Below, in pieces: positions 40,301 to 51,475 of a DNA stretch of 64,000 nucleotides; positions within the stretch are counted from its first letter, which is position 1, and every line of letters begins with the position of its first letter. The DNA lies in assembly GCA_016801845.1 (NCBI GenBank), contig CM028922.1:6255501-6319500 (forward strand), in the 5' to 3' direction. Under the pieces are notes generated by a model. It was not told the origin of the DNA. It saw only the letters and a program-made list of their open reading frames with translations, and searched no databases. Position numbers and translations under genes: made by a program. Origin of the DNA: Polydactylus sextarius. Its lineage: Eukaryota > Chordata > Actinopteri > Polynemidae.

Positions 40301-40642
40301 TCACGCAGGTCAAAAAGGCAAAGGAAGGACACTCGGAGGACACCATATATCTCATAGAAAAACAGGTAGAAGACGGAGAGAAGAAAAGCCAGTATTATCA
40401 GTATTATAGTATTTTATTTCAAAGAGAAATTCGTCATGAGTCCAGTCATTCCATCAGAGATGTAATGTTATCCTTTGCAGGAAGGAGGTAAAAACAAATG
40501 TTCCCAAATAGATTTATTCAAAATTTGTTTCATCTTTTTCCATCTTGTCCTCTTGCCTTCACAGATTCAACTAATGGCAGACAACATTGCAGTGGACATT
40601 GACAAACAACTCACAGCAAAGACCAAAGAGCTGTTAGGGTGA
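28887..40642 (+). CDS. mrrf: MRRF, mitochondrial ribosome recycling factor (complete, six coding exons)
   Basis: Nuclear-encoded matrix protein that, with EF-G2mt, splits the post-termination mitoribosome. Coding exons are 28887-29049, 29185-29337, 34371-34489, 38708-38799, 40206-40365 and 40565-40642, totalling 765 nt and 254 residues (human 262). Residues 1 to about 60 form a basic, Arg-rich presequence suited to mitochondrial import. The RRF domain follows: NINTALVEDIISLEEVKEDM, RTSPGALDHIVV (helix to beta region), ISMKSPQLIIVNM, then AIRESGMNLNPEVDGTIIKV, VTREHRENIAKVAKQ and KESLRKVRSNA. It ends KTKELLG, as in human. The phases (1, 1, 0, 2, 0) join without a break. The start at 28887 was preferred because the in-frame ATG 12 bases upstream precedes the acceptor AG at 28883-28884. 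Confidence 0.97.
29185..29337 (+). CDS. mrrf: MRRF coding exon 2
   Basis: The acceptor is CTTCCAAG. The exon encodes AKAKGQSAKVNINTALVEDI through IRTSPG, the first long helix of RRF domain I. The donor is CCAG|GTATTC. Phase 1-1. Confidence 0.95.
34371..34489 (+). CDS. mrrf: MRRF coding exon 3
   Basis: The acceptor is TTTGTTTAG. The exon encodes ALDHIVVTTQDGKFPLNQLG through NMSGFPE. The donor is GAG|GTAAGA, phase 0. It matches the beta-rich domain II region of RRF proteins. Confidence 0.95.
35360..35875. mobile_element. dispersed nonautonomous repeat of percomorph-fish type
   Basis: Phrases such as GCTAACATGT, TATTTGGCACAAACCAAAG, AAAAGTCAAGGAATCACCAA and ATTTCATCACAATCCATC recur in the same order in a repeat I recognise as abundant in percomorph genomes. 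I cannot name the superfamily from memory. It is degenerate and lies in MRRF intron 3. Confidence 0.5.
38708..38799 (+). CDS. mrrf: MRRF coding exon 4
   Basis: The acceptor is CCCCCCAG. The exon encodes ATAAAIRALRESGMNLNPEV through VPVP and leaves phase 2 at AA|GTGAGT. It is flanked by GT and CT microsatellites on both sides. Confidence 0.95.
39640..39800. promoter_or_regulatory. candidate conserved noncoding element in MRRF intron 4
   Basis: A complex, non-repetitive block with an exact octamer ATTTGCAT at 39667-39674, an AGTAATTAGG homeodomain core and a CCAATTAAGG core, set among simple repeats. The motifs are seen directly. A link to LHX6 regulation is conjecture. Confidence 0.25.
40206..40365 (+). 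CDS. mrrf: MRRF coding exon 5
   Basis: The acceptor is TTATAG. The exon encodes VTREHRENIAKVAKQ and the basic helix KESLRKVRSNAVTQVKKAKE, ending IEKQ before GTAGAA. This is the ribosome-facing basic helix of RRF (family knowledge). Confidence 0.95.
40565..40642 (+). CDS. mrrf: MRRF coding exon 6 (terminal)
   Basis: The acceptor is CTTCACAG. The exon encodes IQLMADNIAVDIDKQLTAKT then KELLG and a TGA at 40640-40642. The end matches human MRRF. Confidence 0.96.
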   Translation: MQLMADNIAVDIDKQLTAKTKELLG

Positions 40643-41397
40643 CGGTGACGGTTAAAAGAAACAGACGGGTCTTATTTATGATATCGAGTCATTTGGTTGT
40701 AGCTAAACCAACATACACCGGACATACACAACAACAGCCGTAGCAGCTGCTTTGACAACAGACAGGGACTGGATCACATCGAGGGAGCATTTTGTTTGTT
40801 TGTTTTGTTTTGTTTTTTTCAATCCCACAGACAAACAAGTCTTGCATCCGTTTTGTCGTACATGTTTGGTTTCTCCTGGCAGACACTGGTCTTTGGTTCT
40901 TGCCCACATCACTGGCAAAGATTTTCTCTCCGCTGCTGGGTGATATCTGTGTTTAACCGTCAGCGCATAAACAGAAATTGGCACGGAAACAACGAAGATG
41001 ACAGACTGCCAGTCACCTCCCTCCTTCCTTGTTACCCTTCCTGTCTTCAAACAAACTCAGAGCAAGCGACGAATGGACTTTTAATGGGATTTGTGGGCCT
41101 CCTCCTAATCAAACCCTTTGCCACAAGGGCTGTCTGTTTATATAAAACAAGCGCACCCGTCTGAATGTAAACTGGCTGCGGGTTTGACTTGGTGGCAAAA
41201 GCGAGATAGAAAGGGAGAGAGAGTTTGTTCCAGAGACGCAGGAGACATCTGAACAGATATCATTAGCGTGTTGCCAAACATTTGTTTCACATTGATTCAA
41301 AGCCCGTTATAAATGCACTTGAGGGAGAGGAAAAAAAAAGCTCTTTAATTTCTACCCATGTCTAGGATTGATAATATGGCTACTCGCGTTTAAACAC

Positions 41398-41403
41398 AAT
41401 AAA
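41398..41403 (+). terminator. possible MRRF poly(A) signal AATAAA
   Basis: AATAAA lies about 755 nt after the MRRF stop codon, a plausible 3' UTR length. No canonical AATAAA was noticed nearer to the stop codon. Confidence 0.35.
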
Positions 41404-44400
41404 GTAGGGAAAGTAACATTATTGATGGACTCCATTAAAGAAACACTGCTTTGTACCATGTGCGTCATCTTTCTCTCTCTTGTTTTCTTTTTCCCCACTT
41501 TTGTTCTGCAGTCGCCCCCTCCTCCATTAGTAACAGTGATAATGGAGTTTTCCTGTGTACAGACCTTGAGGCCCTGGCTGTTGGCACCACAATTGTCCAT
41601 TAGGAAAAGAGGCTTTTAATGTTCTGCTCTCTGCCATTTTTTTGTCTTGACATAGCTGCACTTTTAAAGCCGCAGGAAGGAATTATAATTGGAGAAGTTG
41701 TTTAAACCAGATCAATAATGATAATAAGAACTTTTTAACAATAAGAATAAACACACTCACACACACAGCTTTGTCTTCTTTCTCTTTGAGCTATTGAGGC
41801 TATCCATACTATTATGTGGTTGGCGTCATCATCTTCATTAAGATTTGTTTTGCTTCTCCTGCTACTGGTTGCTAGAAGCCAACTTTACCCACGCAATTGA
41901 TCGTAAAGCCACTCATTGATTGAGTGATTACAGAAAGCCTTGTGATTTCTTTAAAATCGGGACAATGGAATAAGAATTAGTGACAATGCAGATTTCACGG
42001 TGGTTTTTGACATTTTTGGTGCTACATGGTAGCAGTGCTAAATTGCACTCTCCAGATTGTGTTTTTATTACATTTGCCTTGGCCCTCTGTCTTTCCCCCC
42101 GAATGGCTTCGCTTTAATGGCCTAAACAGACCAGAGTCGTTGGATAAACAAGAGTTTAGCAGAGGAGTGGCTGGGTCGGGACAGAGGAGAGGCGGGGTGG
42201 AAATGGCAGGTTTTTGTGGTGATTCTAGGTCCATATGTCAGCAATTTGAGGGCATTGTGTACCTTGGCCTAAAACAGAGGCTTCATGATCGATGGAGGGG
42301 TGAAAATCTCCCAAGTCCCTGGCGCAGAACACAGACAAGCACAAGGAAATTGCTTTCAGCTGATAGCTTCATTTTGGTTGACATTTATCAAGTGAATTAC
42401 CCCTGTTCCTTTCAAATGTTTACTACTACCAGCACCGCCTTTTGACATCCGTGTGTGTGCATGTATGTGTGCGTGCGCTGCATTCGTGTGCAAGAACGAG
42501 AGCAATAAAGGTTTGTCTGTGGAAGTTCTAGGGTGTCCTTTGGTGATTCCTCGCAAAAATATACAAGTCTAAATTAGTTCAGTAAACGTTTGATTTGGTA
42601 GTGTGGCCTTTCATCCACTGTGGGTGCATTGAAGCGAAGATTACCAGAGTTACACGCTTTAAACTTGCAGCTTTAACTCACAACGAGATCTTTTTTAAAG
42701 CTGTGTTTTTATTTATTTATTTTAAAAAAATCTTTTTTACATTTTAACTCTTAGTTTGCTAGAATTAGCTCACAGCAAAACCGCCTGAGGCTTTTGCATT
42801 GAGCAAGAGTGTTGTTCAGAGCTTCAGAGTTGAGTTTGCATTTGGAAGATGAAGAAGAAGAACAATTTGCTGCATAGTTTCACTTTAAATCGTCACAAAG
42901 TGAATTTTTGGACATGTGTGTTTTTTTTTTTTCCCAGTGTGATTACTGAATCCAATTTCATTCCCTAACTTTTATCAGAAATATCAGATACAGCCATGGA
43001 AAAGAGTGCAACTTACACTCAGATCGTGGGGAAAAAAAAAAAAACAGAATCAAAATCTCTTGAGTGTTGCTTTCCATCCTCTATCTCTTTCTACTTCGGT
43101 CTTATATCTCTGCTTTCCATTTAGATTTTTCTACTGCATTATTCATATCTTTTGAGTTTTTACTATTTTAACTAAAAAGACTTGCATTATATTATCTTGC
43201 CACGGTGTGTGTGAAAGATGATAGAGAATGTAAATATATCACGTGCGTCTGTTCGCTCTCTCCCGTTTGCCCCCCCACCCCCCACTCCGACTGTGATTAC
43301 ACCCTGAACCTCGAGCTGGAGCTGAAACGCTGAGGAGGCCTCGGAGTCGGGCGACGACGGAGCAGGCCACTTCAGTACAGACAGATTTGAATTGAGCTCA
43401 CACACACACACACACACTCCTCATTCCTCCCTTCTTTCTCTCTCCTCATCACCTCTGGAGTGTAAAGAGCATCAGAGTGCGAGAAGCCACACTGAAGATC
43501 TCATCAAGGATTCAATCAGCGCGTGAATACAAAATGTACTCTCCTCTTGCAATGTGATGATGGGGGGGAGGGGGGAGGCATCGGGAGACAGAGAGACAGG
43601 GACTGTCTGGAGTGAAAATCTCTGCATATGCAAAGTGAACTTAAATTCTAAATGGATTTGATGTTCACAAGAGTATCTCTGACCCTTTCAGAGATGTAGT
43701 GCCAAGCGCGGGAGGAAAAAAGAATATGTGCAGATTAGCTTATTAATATTTATAGATGTAATTGGTGTAGCTGTGTGGTATGATGCTTTGTTGTGCTTGC
43801 TGTAATGCAGACCACGTTTGGACCTAATCCAGGTGGGCGCTCTTACTGCCTCTAACAGGGAAATGGCCGGCCATTTTAGGAGGAAGCTGGATATCCTAAT
43901 AATCAGGTAAACTAATACCGGGCAGCGAAGAGTGTTTCCTTCCGGAGCTCTTGGCACGTCAGTCATTCACAGAATTGCTCCTGTCTGGTCTGTGAGCCAT
44001 TTTAACTCAGTGGAACGTGCGGCCCCCCAACCCCACTACACGTGCAGTTAAAGAGGACCACACGGGCCCCTTTCGGATAGCCTTTATATCCACGAGGAGG
44101 CTCCCCAACCATCATAGGGACCAACCAGACGCTCCAACACACACTTCCTCACACACGCACACACCTCCTGCTTCTCAAATCCGAACAAAGCGTTCCTCAG
44201 TCTAAAGTGGTTAAACTGTCATTTCAAATCGTCTGGACATCGTGATTACCGGCATGGGAGGAATTATATATTTAGCTTTATGTCTGTCGCCATTTCCTCC
44301 CCCCGCCCTGATCTGAAGTGACTAGCCAGTAGTGCCCTCGATATTACTATCTCTGAGGAGTTTAAACCTTCCCCCAGGAGACAAGTGTAATCAAGGGCTG

Positions 44401-45467
44401 CCAGCAGGAGAGAGGGAGAAAGAGGGAGGGAGGGAGAGATGAGAGGTGTGGGGTGGGTGGTGTTGGAGACCTGTAGTGATGGGATGGTGGAAGGAATGAC
44501 AATGGACCCAATTTACAAATATATTCCTATGTCCAAATCCGTAAAAATGCTCAAGCATTAACTGAAATAAAAAAAATAACAAAGGAATTCTGTCATTTTG
44601 TGTATAATATTGTCAGAATATCTGCACCGCTGTTGTTGTCGAAATGTATTTACAACCAACATTTGTCTTTGACCAGAAGCGAGAAGTGAAATCATTTCAA
44701 GACCTTGCAAAAAATCATCAAGTACATGTTGAGGCCAATGTCACATTTTCTGTTGTCATTTTCAGCAATTTTCTTTTGAAGTCCGCAACTGCTTTGTGAC
44801 TATTTAACTCAGTTTTCAATATGAATCCTATTTTAGTTTATTGAAACAAGACAGAAGAAGGCAGAAGGCTGCACTAGAACCATGAAAAACATTCTTTATA
44901 TTCTTGCATCTTAACATAACAAGCACTGAAGCATTTCTCCACTTTTTAAGCGCAATAATTGAGGAAAGAAATGACTCGTTAGGGTGAAAATTTCTGCAGT
45001 GAAAGTGCAGCCACTTTAAGAAAAATGAAACTCCCGTGTGCTGCAGTCCAGCAAGAGAAAACATCCAAAGCACAAATAATGAAGGGTGGACACTCGTTGC
45101 TGAATGTGAGGAAAAACATGCATATACATATACACTGACATACCGTTCTCCTGGACTTAGTCATTGTTCAGAAAAATGTGACATGTCTGCACATATCTGC
45201 ACCCACACCCCGCCACCAACAACCCCCAAGCTTCCAGCCTCCAGCATCTCATCCATCCTGAAGAGTCATTCATCCCCAATAACGTCACCGTTTGCTCATA
45301 AATAAAAGTGACCGTTAGGAAAGCAGATGAACGTGGCCAACGGATTGGACAGGAAGCCTGTTAATCTGCAATCCAATCCAGTCCGAGTCTAGTGAAACCC
45401 AGCTCAGCTTGGCTGACCCAGGATCGAGAGGAAGGAAGCGAAGGACTCAGGAAACGGTGTTCAGAGC

Positions 45468-45559
45468 TTTCACCAGTCATATCCATCATGGTGCACGGTG
45501 ATGGAAGCACGTGTGTGTGTGTGTGTGTGCACGCCTGTTTCACCAGTCATATCCATCAT
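45468..45559 (+). repeat. 22-bp direct repeat flanking a (GT)n run
   Basis: A 22-base stretch containing CACCAGTCATATCCATCAT occurs at 45468-45489 and again at 45538-45559, offset by 70 bp. A GT microsatellite lies between the copies. This is most simply a local duplication. Confidence 0.85.
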
Positions 45560-46094
45560 AGGGCTCTGTCTCCACGCCTGGGCAAAAGAACTGGAGAGTC
45601 ATTAGAGGGGCTGGGCTGCAGGCTGCAGCGCTGCACTTTAACTAAACATCTTTTCCATAAAATAAATGCTTCCAGGTTACTGTGGGTCCCGGAGAACCCA
45701 GGTCGCCTCGCTTTTGCTGCCACTCATCTGATCCCAATTACCAAACAGACTGGGTCAGAGCCAGCGGAGAATACGGATACAGATTTGAATTGCGTGTTAA
45801 AACTCCAGCGAGGACCAGAATGAAGCTCAAAACCCAAGTGTGGCATCACTTTGGTATAAATCAACACATCGTCACCTGACACTACCCACCTCGCCACAGC
45901 TTCCCCATGAAGTCTATAGCTAAGAACAAACAATGTGTAATTTAATCCAGAAGCCCACCACACACCTATTAACAATAAATGTATGCACTTATTTTGTCTA
46001 AAAGTTTTAAAATGCTAGAGTTCATGTGGGTGTTAGGTTGTTTTAAGAGCATTTTTGTAAAACAAAGTTCTTGTGGTGGTACATGGCACACACT

Positions 46095-46738
46095 GCTAAT
46101 CAAAGGTTTTAAAGTATCTATGATTTCCTCAGTTTTTCTTGATATTTTGGTGGTTTAAGTCCATTGAATAACCTTAAATGTCACAAAAATGAGAAAAGAA
46201 CAATGACTTTTCAGGAATTAACAATGCAAAATAATGCAAGTAGATACTTCAGGTCACATAACCTCTGTCTATACAAAGACCATTACATAGGGACAATACT
46301 GCGCTGAGTGGGTAGATTTGTATGTTTCTATCAGAACGATGAAAAAAAGACAAGTGACAATTAAAAATGGCGTTTCATTGTACAGTAACAGAATGAGTCA
46401 AAAACATGAGAAGAAAACAATAAACGATGGATTCAAATGATGGAGAACCAGCACACCTAAACCCTATAGAGCTGGTTTGAAATTAACCGTATTAAACTTA
46501 AAAAAACATAAAAGTGCAGTACATTCATGTTTGATTTTCATTATAGAAAAACATTTAGTCAATAAGTTAGGTTTAGATTTACATTTAGTTCAGTAAGAAA
46601 ACTGTGAATCCTTGTTTGTAATTTTTCAAATAAAAACAAACTTCCGCATTTTAGTTTCAAAAATACTTTGACTTTAAATTATGTAAATTTCAGTGACAGC
46701 TCCGAAAAAAACGTGACACCCTAAAACTTTTGACCTAC
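46095..46738 (+). mobile_element. Tc1/mariner-like transposon fossil
   Basis: The left end (CTAATCAAAGGTTTTAAAG) and the right end, read on the minus strand (GTAGGTCAAAAGTTTTAGGG), are imperfect terminal inverted repeats. The GGTCAAAAGTTT core is typical of teleost Tc1-like ends. At 46448-46477 the plus strand reads PAHLNPIELV and is then interrupted by stops. This corresponds to the SPDLNPIE motif near the C-terminal end of Tc1 transposases. The element is about 640 bp, internally deleted and inactive. Confidence 0.6.
46448..46486 (+). pseudogene. Tc1 transposase remnant
   Basis: One conserved patch, PAHLNPIELV, followed by in-frame TGA and TAA. The rest of the transposase is unrecognisable, so this is a dead fragment inside the element above. 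Confidence 0.55.
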
Positions 46739-47578
46739 GATGAGAGTCAAACCACAAAGCCACTGTGCAATCTGTTCAGCTGCCACATAGAGGGGAACAT
46801 AGATGTTTGCCCATGTTTGGCCCATTTCACTGATTTTTCCACACAAATAATTATTATTTTCATGTCATGTGACAACAACAAAGCAACTTAAAATGCACAA
46901 GTCTTAATCTTTCACTTTCTTTTGTGATTTTTGTTTTGTTTTGTTTTTTTGAAACTCTAGAGGGCTCTTTAATTGTGAAACTTGTCTTACTGTCCGCACT
47001 TCCTTTTTTTAATATCATCTAGTCCTGTCACATTCTATCATGTTGTATCATTTTCTGTATCAAATCTGTATATTTAAACAAGTCACGTTATATGTTTAAT
47101 CCACTTTTATGCTGTTATTTCATATAATATGTCATACAGTACCGTTGGCTGTTGGCTGTTGGCTGCATGTACCACTGTGGTCTAATCACACCACAACTTT
47201 TATAAGGTTTCATTTAGGCTGACACAGAATCTTGTTTCCATGACAACTGCTTAAAAAATAGAAATGATGTTAGACTCTGACAACAACAAAGTCATTTAGT
47301 AACATAATATAGACCAGGAAAGATTAGAAAAATAGAACAAATGTATAACTTGCAGTGATATATGCTGTGTGTATACGTACTTGTGTGTATTTTTGTGTTT
47401 TTGTGTGGATATAGTGTGCATCTACATCCATACATAATTGAATAATTGTTTCCTGATGCTCCGCTCTTCCCTGGAATATTAATTACCAAATGATGAAACC
47501 GCCTCTTTTGGACCAGGAGGTTGAGGTTGAGGCAGCATATGTAAGGGATCGTCCATTTTGAAGGGGTTAACTCTCATT

Positions 47579-47611
<33 letters not shown>

Positions 47612-49850
47612 AGCTGTGTTAGGAAGTTTCAGGTGGAGGAGGGGTTGGGGGAAATTTACTTATTTGAAATGGATGATAAAAAAATATTTCAGACAGCTGC
47701 ATGAAGCGGTTGTAGTCTGAATATTTTTTTGGCACAGAATAAAAACATTTCCAGTCCTAAGCAGAGTAAAAGAAATGCACGACAATAAAAACCTGTTTGC
47801 AAATGTTCCTGTTTAAACTTTTTAAAATCATTGTAAAACAAATACACTGTAATACAAAAACAAATAACAATTTTGGAGAAAATATAGAATAAAGTTCAAT
47901 AAAATTCACATCTTAGACTAGTAAAATAAGATTATGAAGCACACAGGGTGAAGTAAAGAAAATATATTAAAATGAGAAACAGTTTCCGCGTTACGGTTCC
48001 CTTTTTATCAAATAGATAAGAGTAAGAGTTTGTGCACACCGTGTGTCTGAATTTTCTTTCCTCACTACCCACTGATGTCTGCTTAAATTCATGGATTCAT
48101 TGTCAGCCATCGTCAGAAACCTTGTACAGCAAACACACTGAACCCACATTGAAAAGGAGGATGGCACCATCTAGTGATGCAGTCAGGCAGGTAAACCGTT
48201 CCATAACCATTTCCTCTTTAAAATAACATGCCCCTACAAATAGATAATGATAATGTTTTTTTTTGTGTGTGTGTTTTTTTTTTTTTTTAATACAATACTT
48301 TACTCGATTTCACGATGGTAAAAGTCTGTAAAGACCCTACAGTAGATATTTGTCAAACCGCTCTTGCATCATTAACCACCATCTTACCAGCATTCTCTTT
48401 TCCAGAGTTTTGCAACATATTTGGTATTTCCCTTTATTCAGATTTCTTTACTCAGTAATCTTTACTTCTTAAATGTGTACAGTACCAGTTGTGGTTACAT
48501 TATTTTCCCTAAATGAACTAATCCTTTACATTTATGATAACACTGATGTTGATTGTACTTCATTTTGGTTTAATATTGAGAAATTAGTGGTTTTGGATGA
48601 CGGCATGTTGATATAGAGAATAGAGAATCTTTGAATAAGCATATTGTTTATCATAGAAAATAAGTCTTTTTGATCAGTTGACTCTTTTATTTGCAGGTCA
48701 GGCATTTTCCTCTTCCTCTTCATGTAATGCTGACAGATAGTGTCTAGACAGAGCTGTAATAAACTTTCCAGCGGCTGTTCACATGAATTACAACTAACCT
48801 GTGTATTCATCTCGACTGAAACTGAGATAAACATGTTTTCTTTAACTTGCTGAGTGAAGCAGAAGATTTCAGGATAAACAGAACCTGTGTGCCTTTACTG
48901 CAGGGTTAGTGTTTTTTGGAGGAGGAAGTCCAACTATTTCCAAAGAACAGCTGGTGATAAAAACAAAGCAGTAACACATGATGATGTATAACCAATGTCA
49001 ACAGTCTCTTTTGAATGTTGTTTTACTATTAGTGCAAAATTTATAACTGCATAAGTAATACTTAAACAAAAACTAATTTAAGTGAAAGGTAAATGTATCA
49101 TTGAGTCAGAAGGTGTTGCAAACTTAGCTTCATTGTCACTGTGATGGTTACATGACTCCTTACAGGGCGAATAAAGAGTCTTTCGACTGCCCCAGACAAT
49201 TTGCAACAGGCTTTCTAGGTAGTTTTCTCCCGTCTGGTAGACATGTTCAAGGAGTTACCCAATCAGCACCAACATGTGTATAAACCCCACCAATTTAAAA
49301 AGCCATCATAACTAGTTGTGATGTTCGTATCATGCAACATGCTTCAGTGCACCTCCATTTCTATTGAATTAAATGTTTTACTACATATCATGCATCTTGA
49401 GCTAGGCCTTACTCCGAGACTATTGGGGGAGCGTCGTAGAGAAAAACGTGACCAGACTTAATAATTTCTATATATAGGTGGACACTCATGTATCTATTTA
49501 ATCTGAGCAGCTGCTGTGATTCACTATGCTCCACCATGTCTTAACTAAAGTGTTTGTCTTGTACTGTGGTGTTAAAGGTATTCACACTGACTGGTGCTAA
49601 CAGAAAGAAGACGTCATGTGTGAATGAAGAGACGTATGTGTTACCATTCGTGTGGTTGTGGAAGAAGAAAACTGCAACTGAGTCTAGAATCCTCAAGTGG
49701 GTTTGATGATGATGATGCCAGAAAACCACTATAAACAAACAATTTATGTCTATTTACAGTTACATTTTTTGTTATTGTTGCATTTAGACTTTTTTTTGAA
49801 TATAAGAAATACCTTTTAAGGCCATAACATTTAAACACCAACATCAATCA

Positions 49851-49908
<58 letters not shown>
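49851..49908. repeat. compound microsatellite (AT)n(GT)n
   Basis: An AT run grades into a long uninterrupted GT run. It lies downstream of the 3' end of the B7-NACHT gene. Confidence 0.96.
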
Positions 49909-49909
<1 letters not shown>

Positions 49910-50853
49910 TCTTATTTTCATAGGCTTGAACATGTAAATAATTTGCTTATCTTGACATTCTTAAAATACAGAACTGAAAATAGTCTCCAGCTGTGACACG
50001 GAACACAGCTGATGTGAAGACTGAATCACACTAATGAAATTATTAGTTGCAAAACAAAAACAAGAGGCCTGCAAGAGGCCACAATGCTGCATAGATATAA
50101 GACCCAGTGTCATCATAAAAATATAGATTGGTGCAGCTTTAAGCAACCAAGTTACAGTTCAAAGTCTGATGTAAGGTAGTTGACCTTAAAACCTGTTGAG
50201 TTACTGGCAGCTGATTACAGGCCTGAAGATTGTAATAGTGTCTGTCTAGTGTAATATTTAGTCACTAATGAATATTCAGTAAATTCTCATGTAAAAACGT
50301 GATAAACCATGTGTATATATTTGGTTGTGTTGCCAGTATGTGATGTAACAACATAAAAATAACAAATTCTCCATCATTTCAGAATGTCACTGTCAATGTC
50401 AGTTTCCACATCTTCGCCTTTTCAATTTAGCAGAGACATTTAATCTCATAAAAATAGATGGTTACAGCTGACTGCAGGACATTTGAGCTCACATTGGTCA
50501 TGCAAGCTTAGCAGCTGAAGTGAGAAATATACCCTCTGATGTTTAGTAATGATTGCTCTCTAACATTTCTAGCTAATGTTGCTTAATACAAAAAGACGGA
50601 TGCTGACTAAATCAAAATCTGACTCACTTTGGCATTACTAAGATTCAAGGAGAAATAGAGAAATAAAAAAATAAATAAAACGAAACACATCTTAATCAAA
50701 TGTTACTGGAATTGGTGAGGTCTCTTGCCAGGAACAGAGTTACTTCCTTTTTCACTTATAAACTGCTATGTGTTTATTTGCTTGAAGTCTAGCGAATTAC
50801 CCTGATAAGGATCATATCAGGATAAAAACTGCATAAACATGGAATGAAATGAC

Positions 50854-50859
50854 TTTAAT
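50854..50859 (-). terminator. possible poly(A) signal ATTAAA of the B7-NACHT gene
   Basis: On the minus strand ATTAAA lies about 130 nt after the TGA at 50986-50988. This is the usual spacing for a short 3' UTR and supports the gene ending here rather than continuing into leucine-rich repeats. Confidence 0.4.
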
Positions 50860-50985
50860 TACAAATGACAAATACAATAAAAATGAAATACCTTGTACAA
50901 ACTTAAACTGAATTCAGTCCATTTTGAAGCACATAAACATCACAAATTTGTTTGGTGTGACCAGTGCTAAATGCATCTGTTGGCC

Positions 50986-51475
50986 TCAATACTTCACAGT
51001 TTGTGGTTGGAGCTTCAGCATCCTCCCTGTTCTAACATTGTCCTTGAGTGTGGGACAGTGTCCTGGGCAGGTTGTAATCAGAACCCTACATCCCACTCTT
51101 TCACTTAAAAACCTCTTTAGGGACTTATCAAATATTTGTCCCCCCTCTTTGTACCCATCCAACAACAACAGGACCTTATTGGACCTGGTTAACTCAGTCC
51201 TCAGTTCATCCTCTGCTGATGTTATTTCCATTAAAGAAAGTTGAGTCACTATTTCCTGAAGCAAGTCACCCTTCGCCGTGCTGCAGTCGAAATATACAAG
51301 AAGTTTAAGAATACTGAGATCCAGGAGGTGACTCAGGGCGTGAGTGGGCCCTTCAGCCCAGGAAGAGACCAGCATGTGGGCTAGAGTTGTCTTCCCACTT
51401 CCAGCGGGTCCCTCAAGAAAAAGCAAATCTCCAGCGTCTGGTAGTAAAGCTTGAAGTTTTATTATCTGGTCCTCA
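50986..51475 (-). CDS. B7-NACHT exon 11 (terminal): NACHT-like P-loop NTPase
   Basis: After TTTTTTCAG it encodes EDQIIKLQALLPDAGDLLFL, then Walker A EGPAGSGKTTLAHMLVSSW, a Walker B strand NKVLLLLDGYKEGG and sensor-1-like CRVLITTCPGHCP, ending at TGA. Its 162 full residues cover the core NTPase sheet only. The helical and winged-helix NACHT regions and the leucine-rich repeats of full NLRs are absent. Compared with typical NACHT, the DG(h)DE box reads DGYKE and the sensor TSR reads TTC. Confidence 0.85.

Larger units (their letters stand above)
40643..50853. other. MRRF to B7-NACHT intergenic region
   Basis: About ten kilobases without a supportable gene. The first part includes the MRRF 3' UTR. 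Blocks of complex, GC-balanced sequence (about 41000-41300, 42020-42340, 43840-43960 and 44230-44400) look more constrained than the surrounding AT-rich DNA. A Tc1-like fossil lies at 46095-46738. Microsatellites lie at 47581-47610 and 49851-49908. Confidence 0.55.

Noticed and set aside
42026..42445. 139-codon open frame on the plus strand downstream of MRRF
   Set aside because: No homology recognised and no upstream exon or promoter. Its length is within chance for this composition.
45392..45823. 143-codon open frame on the plus strand
   Set aside because: It runs across a GT microsatellite and a 22-bp direct repeat. The translated CVCVCV run shows it is repeat-derived.
48532..48834. 100-codon minus-strand frame with a Cys-rich, Lys/Arg-rich segment downstream of the NACHT exon
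   Set aside because: Considered as a further exon of the B7-NACHT gene, but no acceptor in the right phase was found, and a stop and a poly(A)-like signal come before it.
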